The notes under the pieces: model-generated
What the model saw: only the letters and a program-made list of their open reading frames with translations
What the model was told of the DNA's origin: nothing
The model's database searches: none
Translations under genes and position numbers: made by a program
Shown: positions 31,554 to 40,632 of the stretch, piece after piece
Layout of the letters: the number at the start of each line of letters is the position of its first letter
How positions within the stretch are numbered: the stretch's first letter is position 1
Origin: G963674665 sp964609625
Lineage (GTDB): Bacteria; Desulfobacterota; Desulfovibrionia; Desulfovibrionales; Desulfovibrionaceae
DNA length: 64,000 bases
Direction: 5' to 3'
Assembly: GCA_964609625.1 (NCBI GenBank)
Contig: CAZSRS010000008.1
Location: 1-64,000 of the forward strand

Positions 31554-33050
31554 ATGCCCAAACCCTTGCAGACCCAGTTGCGTGTTCCAGCGGACGGCAG
31601 GTTCCTGGTCATGGTGCAGCAGTATGTTCGGGAGCTGGCGAGCACGGCGCGATTGCCCCACAAGGATGTCCTGGCCCTGGAGCTGGCCGCCGAGGAGGCC
31701 TTCCTGAACATCCGCGACCATGCCTATCCCGACGGCACGGAAGGGGACGTCTTCGTGGACGGCGAGATCCACGGGAGCGAATTGCGCCTGGCGTTTCGCG
31801 ACGAGGGCCTGCCCTTCGACCCCACGTTGAGCAGTCTGCCCGCGCCCCATGCTTCCCAGGATTCCGGCGAGGTCGTCGGATTGGGCACCAGGCTCATCCA
31901 CCATGCGGTGGACGAGGTGCATTGGGTCAACCACGGGCGTCAGGGCAAGGCCTTGTGCCTGATCAAGCGTTTGCCAGAGGCGGCGGAGCCCCCTCCGTCC
32001 GTGCTGCCGGAAAAAATCCAAAAGGCCCCGGCCCGCCACTACGACATCCGCCCCATGCGACCCGACGAGGCCCTGCAGGTGACCCAGATCTTCTGGCTGG
32101 CCTACGGTTACTCCTACAAGAACGAGAATTTCTACCGCCCCGAAGGGTTGGTCCATCTGGTGGGCAGTGGCAGGCTCATCAGCTATGTGGCTGTAACGGA
32201 GCGGGGCGAGGTGGCGGCGCATGCCGGGCTGCTTCGCCCCGAATCCCTGGCCGTGGCCGAGATGGCCCTGCTGGTGGTGTCTCCGGCCCACCGCGGCCAG
32301 GGACTCATGGACGCCCTGACAAAAGCGCTCGCCGCCAAGGCGAACGACCTGCAACTCTTCGGACTCACGTACAACCCGGTCACCAGCCATGCCGTGAGCC
32401 AGCGGCAGGTCATGCTGTTCGGGGCGTCTCCCTGCGGCCTGGACCTTGCGGCCTGCCCGCCCCGACGCTTCAAGGCCATGCGCCTGGACGCCGCGCCCGC
32501 CCAGCGGGAATCCTATCTCTCCTGTTTCCAGTACCTCACCACTCCGCCTCCGGCCCTGGTCCACGTCCCAAAGCGGCATCGGGACATGGTGGAGCACGTC
32601 TACGCGGGCCTGCAACGCCCCGTGACCTTCGCTCCCGGAAAGCAAAACGCCACGACGGGGGATTACACGGTCGCCTTTGACCGCGCTCTCCAGAAGGGGG
32701 CTATTCGGGTCGCGCGCGCCGATGCCGGGCAATGGTCGGAGCTGCATCGGGCGGCCATCGACCTCTCCGATATCGCCGGCGCCGAGGTAGTGAACCTCGA
32801 TCTCCCCGTTGCCCAGCCAGGCACGCCATTGCTCTGCGAACGGGCCGAGGACGCGGGTTTTTTCTTCTCCGGCATCTGGCCGCACGGGGCCGAGGACGGC
32901 GACATACTGCGCCTGACCCGCCTCCGCGTGCCCATCGATCTTGGGCTGCTGCGCCTGCACGAGACCTTTGGCCAGGTGATCGCCCACTACGTCGGCGCCG
33001 AGATGGAGCGCGCCGCCGCGCTGCAAGGCCAACCCCGTTCCAAGACCTGA
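31554..33050 (+). CDS. RsbW-like ATPase domain fused to a GNAT acetyltransferase domain
   Basis: 498 residues. Residues about 1-140 are a GHKL/anti-sigma-kinase fold: N-box LALELAAEEAFLNIRDHAY, G1 box FRDEGLPFDP, and GLGTRLIHHAVDEVHW. From about 165 comes a GNAT domain with motif A ALLVVSPAHRGQGLMDAL (acetyl-CoA loop). The C-terminal third (about 330-498) is less clear and could be a second degenerate GNAT. ATG 31554 lacks a ribosome site; TTG 31503 in frame is an alternative. It may regulate a STAS protein such as that at 17107 or acetylate a target on stress. Single gene. Confidence 0.8.
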   Translation: MPKPLQTQLRVPADGRFLVMVQQYVRELASTARLPHKDVLALELAAEEAFLNIRDHAYPDGTEGDVFVDGEIHGSELRLAFRDEGLPFDPTLSSLPAPHASQDSGEVVGLGTRLIHHAVDEVHWVNHGRQGKALCLIKRLPEAAEPPPSVLPEKIQKAPARHYDIRPMRPDEALQVTQIFWLAYGYSYKNENFYRPEGLVHLVGSGRLISYVAVTERGEVAAHAGLLRPESLAVAEMALLVVSPAHRGQGLMDALTKALAAKANDLQLFGLTYNPVTSHAVSQRQVMLFGASPCGLDLAACPPRRFKAMRLDAAPAQRESYLSCFQYLTTPPPALVHVPKRHRDMVEHVYAGLQRPVTFAPGKQNATTGDYTVAFDRALQKGAIRVARADAGQWSELHRAAIDLSDIAGAEVVNLDLPVAQPGTPLLCERAEDAGFFFSGIWPHGAEDGDILRLTRLRVPIDLGLLRLHETFGQVIAHYVGAEMERAAALQGQPRSKT

Positions 33051-33092
33051 GCCAAGGGCAGGGGCCGACATTGCTGGTTGACCGCCCCCTGC

Positions 33093-34169
33093 TCAGGCCG
33101 CTTTGTCGGGCTCGCGGCCCCCGCCGATGCGGCAGATCAGCCGCGCGATCACCGGACCGGTGAGCACCACGGCGAACAGGCGCAGGGTCTGCAGGGCCAA
33201 CACGAAGGGAACGTCGCAGCCGCTGCCCACGGCGATGACCGTCACCGAGTCCAACCCCCCGGGCGTTGTGGCCAAGTAGGCGCTCAGGGCATCCACGCCG
33301 AGCCACGCGGTCAGCACCCAGGCCGCTCCCAGACACAGGACGATCAACATGAAGGTACCCAGCACGATCTGGGGAGCGATATGCAGGGCGTGGCGCACCG
33401 TCTGCGGTGTGAAACCAAGGCCGATGTACCAGCCCAGGCAGGCGTAGGCGCTCCAGAGCAACCAGGGGGGCAGGGTGATGTGCATCAGTCCCGAGCTGTT
33501 GAGCACGGCGCCCCCCAGCATGGGCAGCAGCAGGGCTCCGGCGGGAATACGCAGCCTGCGCCCCAACAACACGCCACAGGCGATCAGCCCCAGGGTCAGG
33601 GCCAAGGACAAAGGGGGCGCGTCGAACCCCAGCCCGCCATATGCCTGCTCGGCCGGCTCCATCCCGTGCCCGAGCAGGATGCGCGAGACGGTCGAGGCGG
33701 TGAGCACCACGATGAGCACCCGCAGGTATTGCATGAAGGCCACCATGCGCATGTCCGCGCCGAAGGATTCGGCCATGGACGCCATGGCCGCGGCCCCTCC
33801 CGGCGACATCCCCCAGGCCGCGGTGGCCACGGGCAGCCGGCCGTAGCGTATCAGCGCCAGTGCAACCACCGCGCCGGAGGCGATGACCCAGGCGATGACC
33901 AGTAGCATTGACGGCCATTGCCGACCGAGCGCCACCAGGGTGGAGGGGGTGAGGGTCACCGCCACCATGCAGCCCACCACGGCCTGGGCCGCGGCAAAGG
34001 TCCAGCGGGGAGTGTTCAGGACGACTCCGCGTAGGCCGAAGAGCACGCCCCCCAACATGGGGCCGAGCAGTGCCGCAGCCGGGAAAGATGCCAGATGCAG
34101 GCCCGCGGTAAGCAGACCCGAGACGAGGACCAGCGCGACCCAACGGCTCAAGGGGCGGAAAAGGGGCAT
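33093..34169 (-). CDS. AbrB-family membrane permease
   Basis: 358 residues with about ten hydrophobic helices in two repeats, each with the family motif (ALLGPMLGGVLFG and ALLLPMLGGAVLN; WGMSPGGAAAMASMAESFGAD and ATTPGGLDSVTVIA). This family was once annotated as AbrB regulator or ammonia monooxygenase but is a transporter fold. ATG 34169 has GGAG 5 nt upstream. Divergent from the ech operon. Substrate unknown. Confidence 0.85.
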   Translation of the reverse strand: MPLFRPLSRWVALVLVSGLLTAGLHLASFPAAALLGPMLGGVLFGLRGVVLNTPRWTFAAAQAVVGCMVAVTLTPSTLVALGRQWPSMLLVIAWVIASGAVVALALIRYGRLPVATAAWGMSPGGAAAMASMAESFGADMRMVAFMQYLRVLIVVLTASTVSRILLGHGMEPAEQAYGGLGFDAPPLSLALTLGLIACGVLLGRRLRIPAGALLLPMLGGAVLNSSGLMHITLPPWLLWSAYACLGWYIGLGFTPQTVRHALHIAPQIVLGTFMLIVLCLGAAWVLTAWLGVDALSAYLATTPGGLDSVTVIAVGSGCDVPFVLALQTLRLFAVVLTGPVIARLICRIGGGREPDKAA

Positions 34170-34344
34170 GAATTCTCCATAGCGACCAAGGCCGGCATGA
34201 ATGGCCGGCTTATGCCATGGGCCGGCGGGTGTCAACGCCGGAAATGTCGTCATTGTAAGCAGATGCGCGGTCCGATCCGCTTTACGAATGGTCCGCCCCC
34301 CCAGGCAGGTTCTCTCGAACAGCACACGCTTCCTGAAAAATTCC

Positions 34345-34372
34345 TTGAATCAATGGAGGAATCCGGTACAAG
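34345..34372 (+). promoter_or_regulatory. Promoter candidate for the ech operon
   Basis: TTGAAT (34345-34350), 16-nt spacer, TACAAG (34367-34372), 137 nt before echA. On the other strand, TTGACA (34230-34235) may serve the permease gene, with a GCCGGC hairpin at 34190-34211 in its leader. Nothing else is seen in 34170-34509. Confidence 0.35.
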
Positions 34373-34509
34373 GGGGAAGAACACCAACCGGTCACCGGGT
34401 TTTTCCGTGCCTCCGGCATGCCTGAACCGGTCGGCGACAAGGCGCGAGCGCGGGAACGGACCGTTTCCTCGCTTGGGCCGGCCTTCCGCACGCGAGGAGA
34501 ACCACGTCC

Positions 34510-36417
34510 ATGCACGGCACCATCCTGTTTTTCCTCATCGTCTTTCCGTTCCTGGCGGCCATCGCGGCCTACGGCATACGGGCGCGCCTCTTCAGGAGCG
34601 GTCTGGTCGTGGCTACGGCGGTGCTGGTCTCGGTCTGTTCCGTGCTCCTGGCCGGGGCCGGGTCCTTCCAGGCCGCGCCAGAACGCCTGTTGGGACTGGA
34701 CATCGACGTCCTCGTCGCCCTGCTGGACTTCGCCCTGCTCTTCGTGATCCTGGGCATCGGCGTGCGCGCCAGGCATCCGCTGGTCATGGGCGTGGCGGTG
34801 CTGCAACTGCTGCTCTTGGCCTGGGTCGAATTCTTCCTGGTCCGGGAGCACGGCGGCTTCCCCATGCTGCACGGCGACAGCTTGGCGGCTGTCATGTCCC
34901 TGGTGGTGGCCCTGGTGGGCTCGGTGATCTGCCTCTATGCCCTGCCCTACATGCGCGCCCACGAGGAACACATGGCCCACAGCGGGCAGGCCACGGCCGG
35001 TGAGCCACGCTTCTTCGCCGTGCTGCTGCTGTTTTTCGGCGCCATGCACGGCCTGATCCTGGCCAACAACATCCTGCACCTATATTTCTTCTTCGAAATC
35101 ACCTCCCTGTGCTCCTACCTGCTCATCGAGCACGACCGCACCCCGCTGGCCCGGCGCAACGCGCTCAGGGCCCTGTGGATGAACAGCCTGGGCGGTGTGG
35201 CGCTGCTGCTCGGCACCTGGGTGCTTTATGCACAGTTGGGCACCCTGGAGATCCAGGTGTTCATCAACCAGGCGCCCGCACAGAGCTTCGGAATTCTGGG
35301 TATCGCCCTGCTGGCCCTGGGGGGGCTGGTCAAGGCCGCCCAAATGCCCTTTCAGCGCTGGCTGCTGGGCGCCATGGTCGCGCCCACGCCGGTCTCGGCC
35401 CTGCTGCACTCCTCCACCATGGTCAAGGCCGGGGTCTACATCTGCCTACGGCTGTCGCCCGCCTGCCAGGACAGCTTCGTGGGCAACGCCCTGGCCCTGT
35501 GCGGCGGGTTCACCTTCCTGGCCGCGGCTGCCCTGGCCCTGTCACAGAGCAACGGCAAGCGGATCCTGGCCTACTCCACCATCAGCAACCTGGGGCTGAT
35601 CGTGGCCTGCGCCGGCATCAACACGCCCACGGCCATCGTGGTGGCCATGATGCTGGTGGTTTTTCACGCCGTGTCCAAGGCCCTGCTCTTTCTCTGCGTG
35701 GGCACCGTGGAGCAGAACATCGGCAGCAGGGACATCGAGGACATGCGCGGCCTGGAGGCCCGCATGCCCGTGACCGTGCTGGTGGCCTGCCTGGGCGCCC
35801 TGACCATGATCCTACCGCCCTTTGGCATGCTCTTCGGCAAGTGGCTGGCCATCGAGTCCGCCGCCGCCAATCTCCTGGTGCTGCTCATGTTCGCCGTGGG
35901 CAGCGCCTTCACCGTGCTCTACTGGACCCGCTGGGTGGGCGGCATGTTGGGGGGCGGGCCGCCGCTCCTGAACGCGCCCGTGCGGGCCGAGAAACAGCCC
36001 TGGCTCACGCGCGGCGCCCTGTTCACCCTGCTGGGAGCCGCGCTCCTGCTGCCCTTGGCCGCGCCTTCGCTGTACAACGGCCTGGCCGGGCCGGTGCTGG
36101 CTCGTTTCCAGGCTGGGGCCGAACCGATGCGCGACGCGGCGGCATGGGTGCCGTGGCTTTTCCTGGTCGCGGTCCTGGGGGGCGGTGTTGCCTTTGCCGG
36201 ACTGCGCAAGGCGCGGCGTGCGGGGTACTCCCCTCCATACATGAACGGTGCCAACCTGCCCGAGCCGGGAGGCTTTCGCGGTCCCATGCGCGCGGAGGTC
36301 CCCCTGACCATGAGCAACTACTACCTCGAGCGCTGGTTCGGTGAGACGCGGCTGACACTGCCGGTGAACGTGGCCGCCGGACTGCTGCTGCTCCTGATGC
36401 TGGGAGGCGGCCTGTGA
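34510..36417 (+). CDS. echA: Ech hydrogenase subunit EchA (NuoL/MrpA-like)
   Basis: 635-residue proton-translocating membrane subunit with about 15 helices. It has the antiporter-family core: Glu in YFFFEITSLCSYLLIEHD, Lys in GLVKAAQMPFQRWLLGAMVAPTPVSALLHSSTMVKAGVY, and HAVSKALLFLCVGTVE. Together with EchB it converts ferredoxin oxidation and proton reduction into an ion gradient, or the reverse. Upstream GAGGAG. First of six contiguous ech genes; its stop overlaps the GTG start of echB. Confidence 0.95.
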   Translation: MHGTILFFLIVFPFLAAIAAYGIRARLFRSGLVVATAVLVSVCSVLLAGAGSFQAAPERLLGLDIDVLVALLDFALLFVILGIGVRARHPLVMGVAVLQLLLLAWVEFFLVREHGGFPMLHGDSLAAVMSLVVALVGSVICLYALPYMRAHEEHMAHSGQATAGEPRFFAVLLLFFGAMHGLILANNILHLYFFFEITSLCSYLLIEHDRTPLARRNALRALWMNSLGGVALLLGTWVLYAQLGTLEIQVFINQAPAQSFGILGIALLALGGLVKAAQMPFQRWLLGAMVAPTPVSALLHSSTMVKAGVYICLRLSPACQDSFVGNALALCGGFTFLAAAALALSQSNGKRILAYSTISNLGLIVACAGINTPTAIVVAMMLVVFHAVSKALLFLCVGTVEQNIGSRDIEDMRGLEARMPVTVLVACLGALTMILPPFGMLFGKWLAIESAAANLLVLLMFAVGSAFTVLYWTRWVGGMLGGGPPLLNAPVRAEKQPWLTRGALFTLLGAALLLPLAAPSLYNGLAGPVLARFQAGAEPMRDAAAWVPWLFLVAVLGGGVAFAGLRKARRAGYSPPYMNGANLPEPGGFRGPMRAEVPLTMSNYYLERWFGETRLTLPVNVAAGLLLLLMLGGGL

Positions 36418-37277
36418 TCGACATGACTGCCGTGAACATCCTGCTGGTGTTGGCTGCCCTGTTGGGAGCGCCGCTGCTGGGCGGCCTGGTGAGCGGCCTG
36501 GACCGGCGCCTCACGGCCCGGATGCAGGCGCGCATGGGACCGCCCCTGCTGCAACCGTTCTACGACGTCGCCAAGCTCTGGGGCAAGGAGGCGCGGCTGT
36601 CCAACGTCTGGATCGCCTTCTGTGCCTGGATGTACCTGATCGCGGCCGTGCTGTCCGTGCTGCTGTTCCTGCTGCGGACGGACCTGCTGCTGCTGTTCTT
36701 CGTGCAGGCGGTGGGTGCCGTGTTCCTGGTCATCGGTGCGCTGTCCGTGCAGTCGCCCTACAGTCAGATCGGGGGGCAGCGCGAGCTGCTGCAACTGGTG
36801 GCCTACGAACCGCTGCTCCTGCTGGTCTTCGTGGGCATCGCCCTGCACGCGGGCAGCTTCGATATCGCCGCGGTCCACGGCCTCGAACAGCCCATGCTGT
36901 TCAAACTGCCACTCCTGTTCATCGTGCTGTCCACGGTGTTCACCATCAAGCTGCGCAAGTCGCCCTTCGACATCGCGGGCTCGCACCACGCGCATCAGGA
37001 GATAGTGCGTGGGATCCATACCGAGTACTCCGGGCCCTATCTGGCGCTGGTGGAACTGGCGCATTTCTACGAGGTGTTCCTGCTCCTGGGCTTGGCCTCG
37101 TTGTTCTGGGCCACCAGCATCTGGGGCATGGTGCTGCTGCCCCTGGCCCTGTACGTCGCGGAAGTGCTGGTGGACAACGTCACGGCCCGCCTGACCTGGC
37201 GGCGAATGCTGGGGCCGGTGCTGGGCCTGGGGTTACTTTTGTCCTGCATCAATCTCATCTGGATCCACGTGAGGTGA
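36414..37277 (+). CDS. echB: Ech hydrogenase subunit EchB (NuoH-like)
   Basis: 287-residue membrane subunit with eight helices. Conserved complex I-like cytoplasmic loops: QARMGPPLLQPFYDVAKLWGKE, AYEPLL and RKSPFDIAGSHHAHQEIVRGIHTEYSGPYLALVELAHFYE. I take GTG 36414 (GGGAGG 6 nt upstream, GTGA overlap with echA) over ATG 36423. It forms the quinone-site equivalent that anchors the hydrogenase module. Confidence 0.95.
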   Translation: MIDMTAVNILLVLAALLGAPLLGGLVSGLDRRLTARMQARMGPPLLQPFYDVAKLWGKEARLSNVWIAFCAWMYLIAAVLSVLLFLLRTDLLLLFFVQAVGAVFLVIGALSVQSPYSQIGGQRELLQLVAYEPLLLLVFVGIALHAGSFDIAAVHGLEQPMLFKLPLLFIVLSTVFTIKLRKSPFDIAGSHHAHQEIVRGIHTEYSGPYLALVELAHFYEVFLLLGLASLFWATSIWGMVLLPLALYVAEVLVDNVTARLTWRRMLGPVLGLGLLLSCINLIWIHVR

Positions 37278-37283
37278 CACCGC

Positions 37284-37736
37284 ATGGGCGTGTTGGCCAA
37301 GTTCATCGACAAATCCCGACTCAAGTCGCCCTGGCTGCTGCATTTCGACTGCGGCAGTTGCAACGGCTGCGACATCGAGACCCTGGCCTGCCTCACGCCG
37401 CTCTACGACGTGGAGCGCCTGGGCATCGTCCACGTGGGCAATCCCAAGCACGCTGACCTGCTGCTGGTGACGGGCACCGTGAACCACCGCAACAAGAAGG
37501 TGCTGCGCACGCTCTACGAGCAGATGCCGGAGCCGAAACTCGTGGTGGCCATCGGCGCCTGCGGCCTGTCCGGAGGGGTGTTCCGCGAGGCCTACAACGT
37601 GGTGGGCGGCGTGGACAAGGTCATCCCGGTGGATGTCTACGTGCCGGGCTGCCCGGCCAAGCCCGAGGCCATCATGGACGGCGTGCTCAAGGGACTGGAG
37701 CTGCTGGCCGCCAAACTCGACGCGGCCCGGTCGTGA
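37284..37736 (+). CDS. echC: Ech hydrogenase small subunit EchC (NuoB-like)
   Basis: 150 residues. The proximal [4Fe-4S] ligands are the Cys in CGSCNGCD, the Cys in IGACGLSGG and the Cys in VPGCPAKPE. Passes electrons from EchF to the NiFe site in EchE. Six nt after echB. Confidence 0.96.
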   Translation: MGVLAKFIDKSRLKSPWLLHFDCGSCNGCDIETLACLTPLYDVERLGIVHVGNPKHADLLLVTGTVNHRNKKVLRTLYEQMPEPKLVVAIGACGLSGGVFREAYNVVGGVDKVIPVDVYVPGCPAKPEAIMDGVLKGLELLAAKLDAARS

Positions 37737-37753
37737 ACCAGGAGGATGAAGCC

Positions 37754-38116
37754 ATGGAAGCGCGCATCGTGGACAAGGCGGTTCTGATCGCCGAGGCGGC
37801 CGCCCGCAAGGCCGAGGGCAAACGCTTCGTGACCATCAGCTGCGTGGAGCTGGAATCCGACGACTGCGACCTGATCTACCACTTCGACCAGGACCTGGAG
37901 CTGGAGAACCTGCGTTGCACCGTGCCCAGGAACGAGCCCGTGCCCAGCATCTCTGGCGTGTACCTGGCCGCCTTCCTGGTGGAAAACGAGATCCAGGACC
38001 AATTCGGCCTGCGCTTCGAGGGCCTGGTGCTCGATTTCGGGCGCAGCCTCTATCTCGACGAGGAAGTCACCACACTGCCCTTTTGCAGATACAGCGTGAG
38101 CACACAGCAGGATTGA
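37754..38116 (+). CDS. echD: Ech hydrogenase subunit EchD (NuoC-like)
   Basis: 120-residue structural subunit of the hydrophilic arm. Contains the 30-kDa-subunit pattern VPRNEPVPSISGVYLAAFLVENEIQDQFGL. ATG 37754 follows AGGAGG by 8 nt. A GTG at 37733 overlapping the echC stop is a weaker alternative. Confidence 0.92.
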   Translation: MEARIVDKAVLIAEAAARKAEGKRFVTISCVELESDDCDLIYHFDQDLELENLRCTVPRNEPVPSISGVYLAAFLVENEIQDQFGLRFEGLVLDFGRSLYLDEEVTTLPFCRYSVSTQQD

Positions 38117-38133
38117 CCTGCGGAGGATCGCCC

Positions 38134-39210
38134 ATGCCGCGACAGATCATACCCTTCGGGCCGCAGCACCCTGTCTTGCCCGAACCCATCCACCTCAAGC
38201 TGGAGGTGGAGGACGAGATCGTCACCAGCGCCGTGCCGGCCCTGGGCTACGTGCACCGGGGGCTTGAAACCCTGGCCCGGGTGCGCGACATGCACCAGAT
38301 GGTACAGATCGTGGAGCGCGTGTGCGGCATCTGCTCCAAAATCCACGCCATGTGCTATTGCCAGGGGTTGGAGACCCTGCTGGGATTGGAGGTCCCGCCC
38401 CGCGCCCGGTATCTGCGCGTGGTCTGGTCCGAGCTGCACCGCGTGCACAGCCACCTGCTCTGGCTGGGGCTGTTCGCCGACGCCATGGGCTTCGAAAGCC
38501 TGTTCATGCAGTGCTGGAAGATCCGCGAGCGGGTCATGGACATCAACGAGGCCACCACCGGCAACCGTGTCATCGTTTCGGTCAACGTCATCGGCGGCGT
38601 GCGCAGGGACCTCGGCCTGGAGCACCGACGCTGGATCATGGAAGAGCTTGACGGCATGGAACGGGAGATCCGGCGCATCGAGGCCACGCTCCTGCACGAC
38701 TACACGGTGCAGAAACGTACCAGGGGGCTGGGTGTCCTGATCAGGGAGCAGGCCCTGGAACTTGGCGCCGCCGGCCCAACCCTGCGGGCCAGCGACGTGG
38801 CCCAGGACATGCGCCAGCTCGGATACGCGGCCTTCGACGACCTGGATTTCGAGCCTGTGGTGGAAAAGGACGGAGACTGTTGGGCGCGTTGCGCCGTACG
38901 TTTCCGCGAGACCTTGCAGTCCCTGGACTTGGTGCGCCAGGCCCTGGGCCGTTTGCCGGACGGCGAACTGGCCGTGTCCTTCAAGGGCTTTCCCACGGGC
39001 GAGGTCATCTCCCGCGTGGAACAGCCCAGGGGCGAATGCCTCTACTACATCAAGGCCGTGGGCAAAAAATTCCTGGACAGGGTGCGCATCCGCACCCCCA
39101 CCTTCGCCAACATCCCGCCGCTGGTGGCCATGCTGCCCGGCATCGAGCTGGCCGACGTGCCCGTGGTGGTCCTGTCCATCGACCCGTGTATCAGCTGCAC
39201 CGAACGCTGA
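38134..39210 (+). CDS. echE: Ech hydrogenase large subunit EchE (NiFe-binding, NuoD-like)
   Basis: 358-residue catalytic subunit. The NiFe site is intact: the N-terminal pair in RVCGICSKIHA and the C-terminal pair in DPCISCTER. Group 4 features include GPQHPVLPEP at the N-terminus. The chain ends within a few residues of the DPCxxC motif, so there is little or no cleaved extension. Group 4 large subunits of this kind often lack endopeptidase processing. CGGAGG precedes ATG 38134. Confidence 0.96.
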   Translation: MPRQIIPFGPQHPVLPEPIHLKLEVEDEIVTSAVPALGYVHRGLETLARVRDMHQMVQIVERVCGICSKIHAMCYCQGLETLLGLEVPPRARYLRVVWSELHRVHSHLLWLGLFADAMGFESLFMQCWKIRERVMDINEATTGNRVIVSVNVIGGVRRDLGLEHRRWIMEELDGMEREIRRIEATLLHDYTVQKRTRGLGVLIREQALELGAAGPTLRASDVAQDMRQLGYAAFDDLDFEPVVEKDGDCWARCAVRFRETLQSLDLVRQALGRLPDGELAVSFKGFPTGEVISRVEQPRGECLYYIKAVGKKFLDRVRIRTPTFANIPPLVAMLPGIELADVPVVVLSIDPCISCTER

Positions 39211-39221
39211 GGAGCCGCCCC

Positions 39222-39590
39222 ATGTTCTTCATGACGCCCACCGTCCTGCGCAACCTCTTTACGGGGCGCGCCACCCGCGACTACCCGCGCGAGGTCCGCG
39301 ACCCCTTTCCCCAGGCCCGTGGCGAGCTGGTCAACGCCATCGAGCAGTGCATCTTCTGCGGCATCTGCCAACGCAAATGCCCCTCCCAGTGCATCGGCGT
39401 GGACAAGGACCAGGGGCTGTGGCAGTGCGACCCCTTTGCCTGCGTGTATTGCGGTGTGTGCGTAGACAACTGCCCCACCAAATGCCTGAGCCAGAAGCAG
39501 TTGCACCGCGCCCCCGCCGCGTCGCGGGAGCTGCTGATCCTCCGGGGCACGCCGCCCAAGCCCAAGAAAAAGCTGGAACAGGGTGGATAG
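39222..39590 (+). CDS. echF: Ech hydrogenase ferredoxin subunit EchF (NuoI-like)
   Basis: 122 residues with two [4Fe-4S] motifs (CIFCGICQRKCP and CVYCGVCVDNCP), accepting electrons from soluble ferredoxin. A basic C-terminus (PPKPKKK) follows. Last gene of the operon. An 11-bp perfect hairpin (39600-39633) follows directly. No hyp maturation genes lie nearby. Confidence 0.96.
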   Translation: MFFMTPTVLRNLFTGRATRDYPREVRDPFPQARGELVNAIEQCIFCGICQRKCPSQCIGVDKDQGLWQCDPFACVYCGVCVDNCPTKCLSQKQLHRAPAASRELLILRGTPPKPKKKLEQGG

Positions 39591-39599
39591 AGACCTGCT

Positions 39600-39633
39600 C
39601 CTTGCCGCTGGTCAGGGACATGCAGCGGCAAGG
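39600..39633 (+). terminator. Hairpin after the ech operon
   Basis: CCTTGCCGCTG, 12-nt loop, CAGCGGCAAGG; 11 perfect pairs, 10 nt after the echF stop. No T tract follows. Confidence 0.55.
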
Positions 39634-39723
39634 CGCCATCACGTCACGGCCGGGGCAGCCCCTCCCTGCCCGTTCCTTTCCAGCGCGAATCGCGTGTAGG
39701 GCCGGTATTGTGTACGCTTGGAA

Positions 39724-39752
39724 GTGACTTTTCTCCCATGACCGGATACAAT
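39724..39752 (+). promoter_or_regulatory. Promoter candidate for the solute-binding protein / kinase row
   Basis: GTGACT, 17-nt spacer, TACAAT, 57 nt before the start at 39809. Confidence 0.45.
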
Positions 39753-39808
39753 TCTATACCATTCGTTCATCAGAACAGACAACAACCAGGGACGCAAGGG
39801 GGGAATCC

Positions 39809-40627
39809 ATGCATACCGAGATGTTGGAGTTACACGGAGCGCTTGGTGCCATGCTGTATACCTGGCGTCGCATGGCACTTTGGTCCATCGTGCTCGTAGG
39901 GTGCATTTTCGCCTCCTGTCCTGCCGGGGCCGCCGGAACCCTGCGCGTCGCCATCGAGGGCGAGTACCCGCCCTTCAGCTTTGTCGACGGCCAGGGGAAT
40001 CTGGCCGGGTTCGACGTGGACATCGCCCTGGCTCTCTGCAAGGTCATGGATGCCCAATGCGAGCTGGTCAAGACGCCCTGGGAGGGCATCATCGACCGCC
40101 TGGATGCCGGGGACTTCGACGTCATCGTCGCCAGTATGTCCTACACGCCGGATCGGGCGCAACGGGTGGAATTCACGGACAAATACTACCGCACCACCAG
40201 CTCCTACATCGCCAGGGCCGGCTCGGGGCTCACCACCTCGTCAGCGGGACTGCGCGGCAGGCACATCGCCACCCAGGAGGAAACCGTCCACGCCGATTAC
40301 TTGGCCGCCACCTTCGGTAGTGACATCACCCTGACCGTCACCGACACCCTGGACCAGTCCTTTGACCTGCTGTTGGCCGGCAAGGTTGATGCCGTGCTCT
40401 GCAACTCGCTCACTGCCTTTGAATTCCTGCAGAGCCCCAAGGGCGACGGCTACGAGTACGTGGGTGACCCCCTGTCGGAAAAAAGCCTTTCCAGCACGGC
40501 CAACATCGCCGTACGCAAGGGCGAGACCGCGCTGCGCGACGCCCTGAACACCGCGCTGGGCGTCATCCTGCAAAACGGTGACTACGACCGCATCAACCGC
40601 GCCTATTTCCCCTTCAGCATCTATTGA
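39809..40627 (+). CDS. Periplasmic amino-acid-type solute-binding protein
   Basis: 272 residues of the SBP_bac_3 family. A signal segment (about 20-42, ALWSIVLVGCIFASCPAGAA) is followed by TLRVAIEGEYPPFSFVDGQGNLAGFDVDIALALC and the hinge signature DVIVASMSYTPDRAQRVEFTDKYY. No permease or ATPase genes lie nearby. Instead a membrane histidine kinase starts 6 nt after its stop, so it probably senses a ligand for that kinase. GGGGGG precedes the ATG. Confidence 0.88.
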   Translation: MHTEMLELHGALGAMLYTWRRMALWSIVLVGCIFASCPAGAAGTLRVAIEGEYPPFSFVDGQGNLAGFDVDIALALCKVMDAQCELVKTPWEGIIDRLDAGDFDVIVASMSYTPDRAQRVEFTDKYYRTTSSYIARAGSGLTTSSAGLRGRHIATQEETVHADYLAATFGSDITLTVTDTLDQSFDLLLAGKVDAVLCNSLTAFEFLQSPKGDGYEYVGDPLSEKSLSSTANIAVRKGETALRDALNTALGVILQNGDYDRINRAYFPFSIY

Positions 40628-40632
40628 CGCCC

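Noticed and set aside
33093..34169. Transcription regulator AbrB
   Set aside because: The protein is almost entirely hydrophobic helices with a duplicated permease motif; the AbrB name in this family is historical.
39809..40627. Component of an amino-acid ABC importer
   Set aside because: No permease or ATPase gene is adjacent; a sensor kinase follows at 6 nt.
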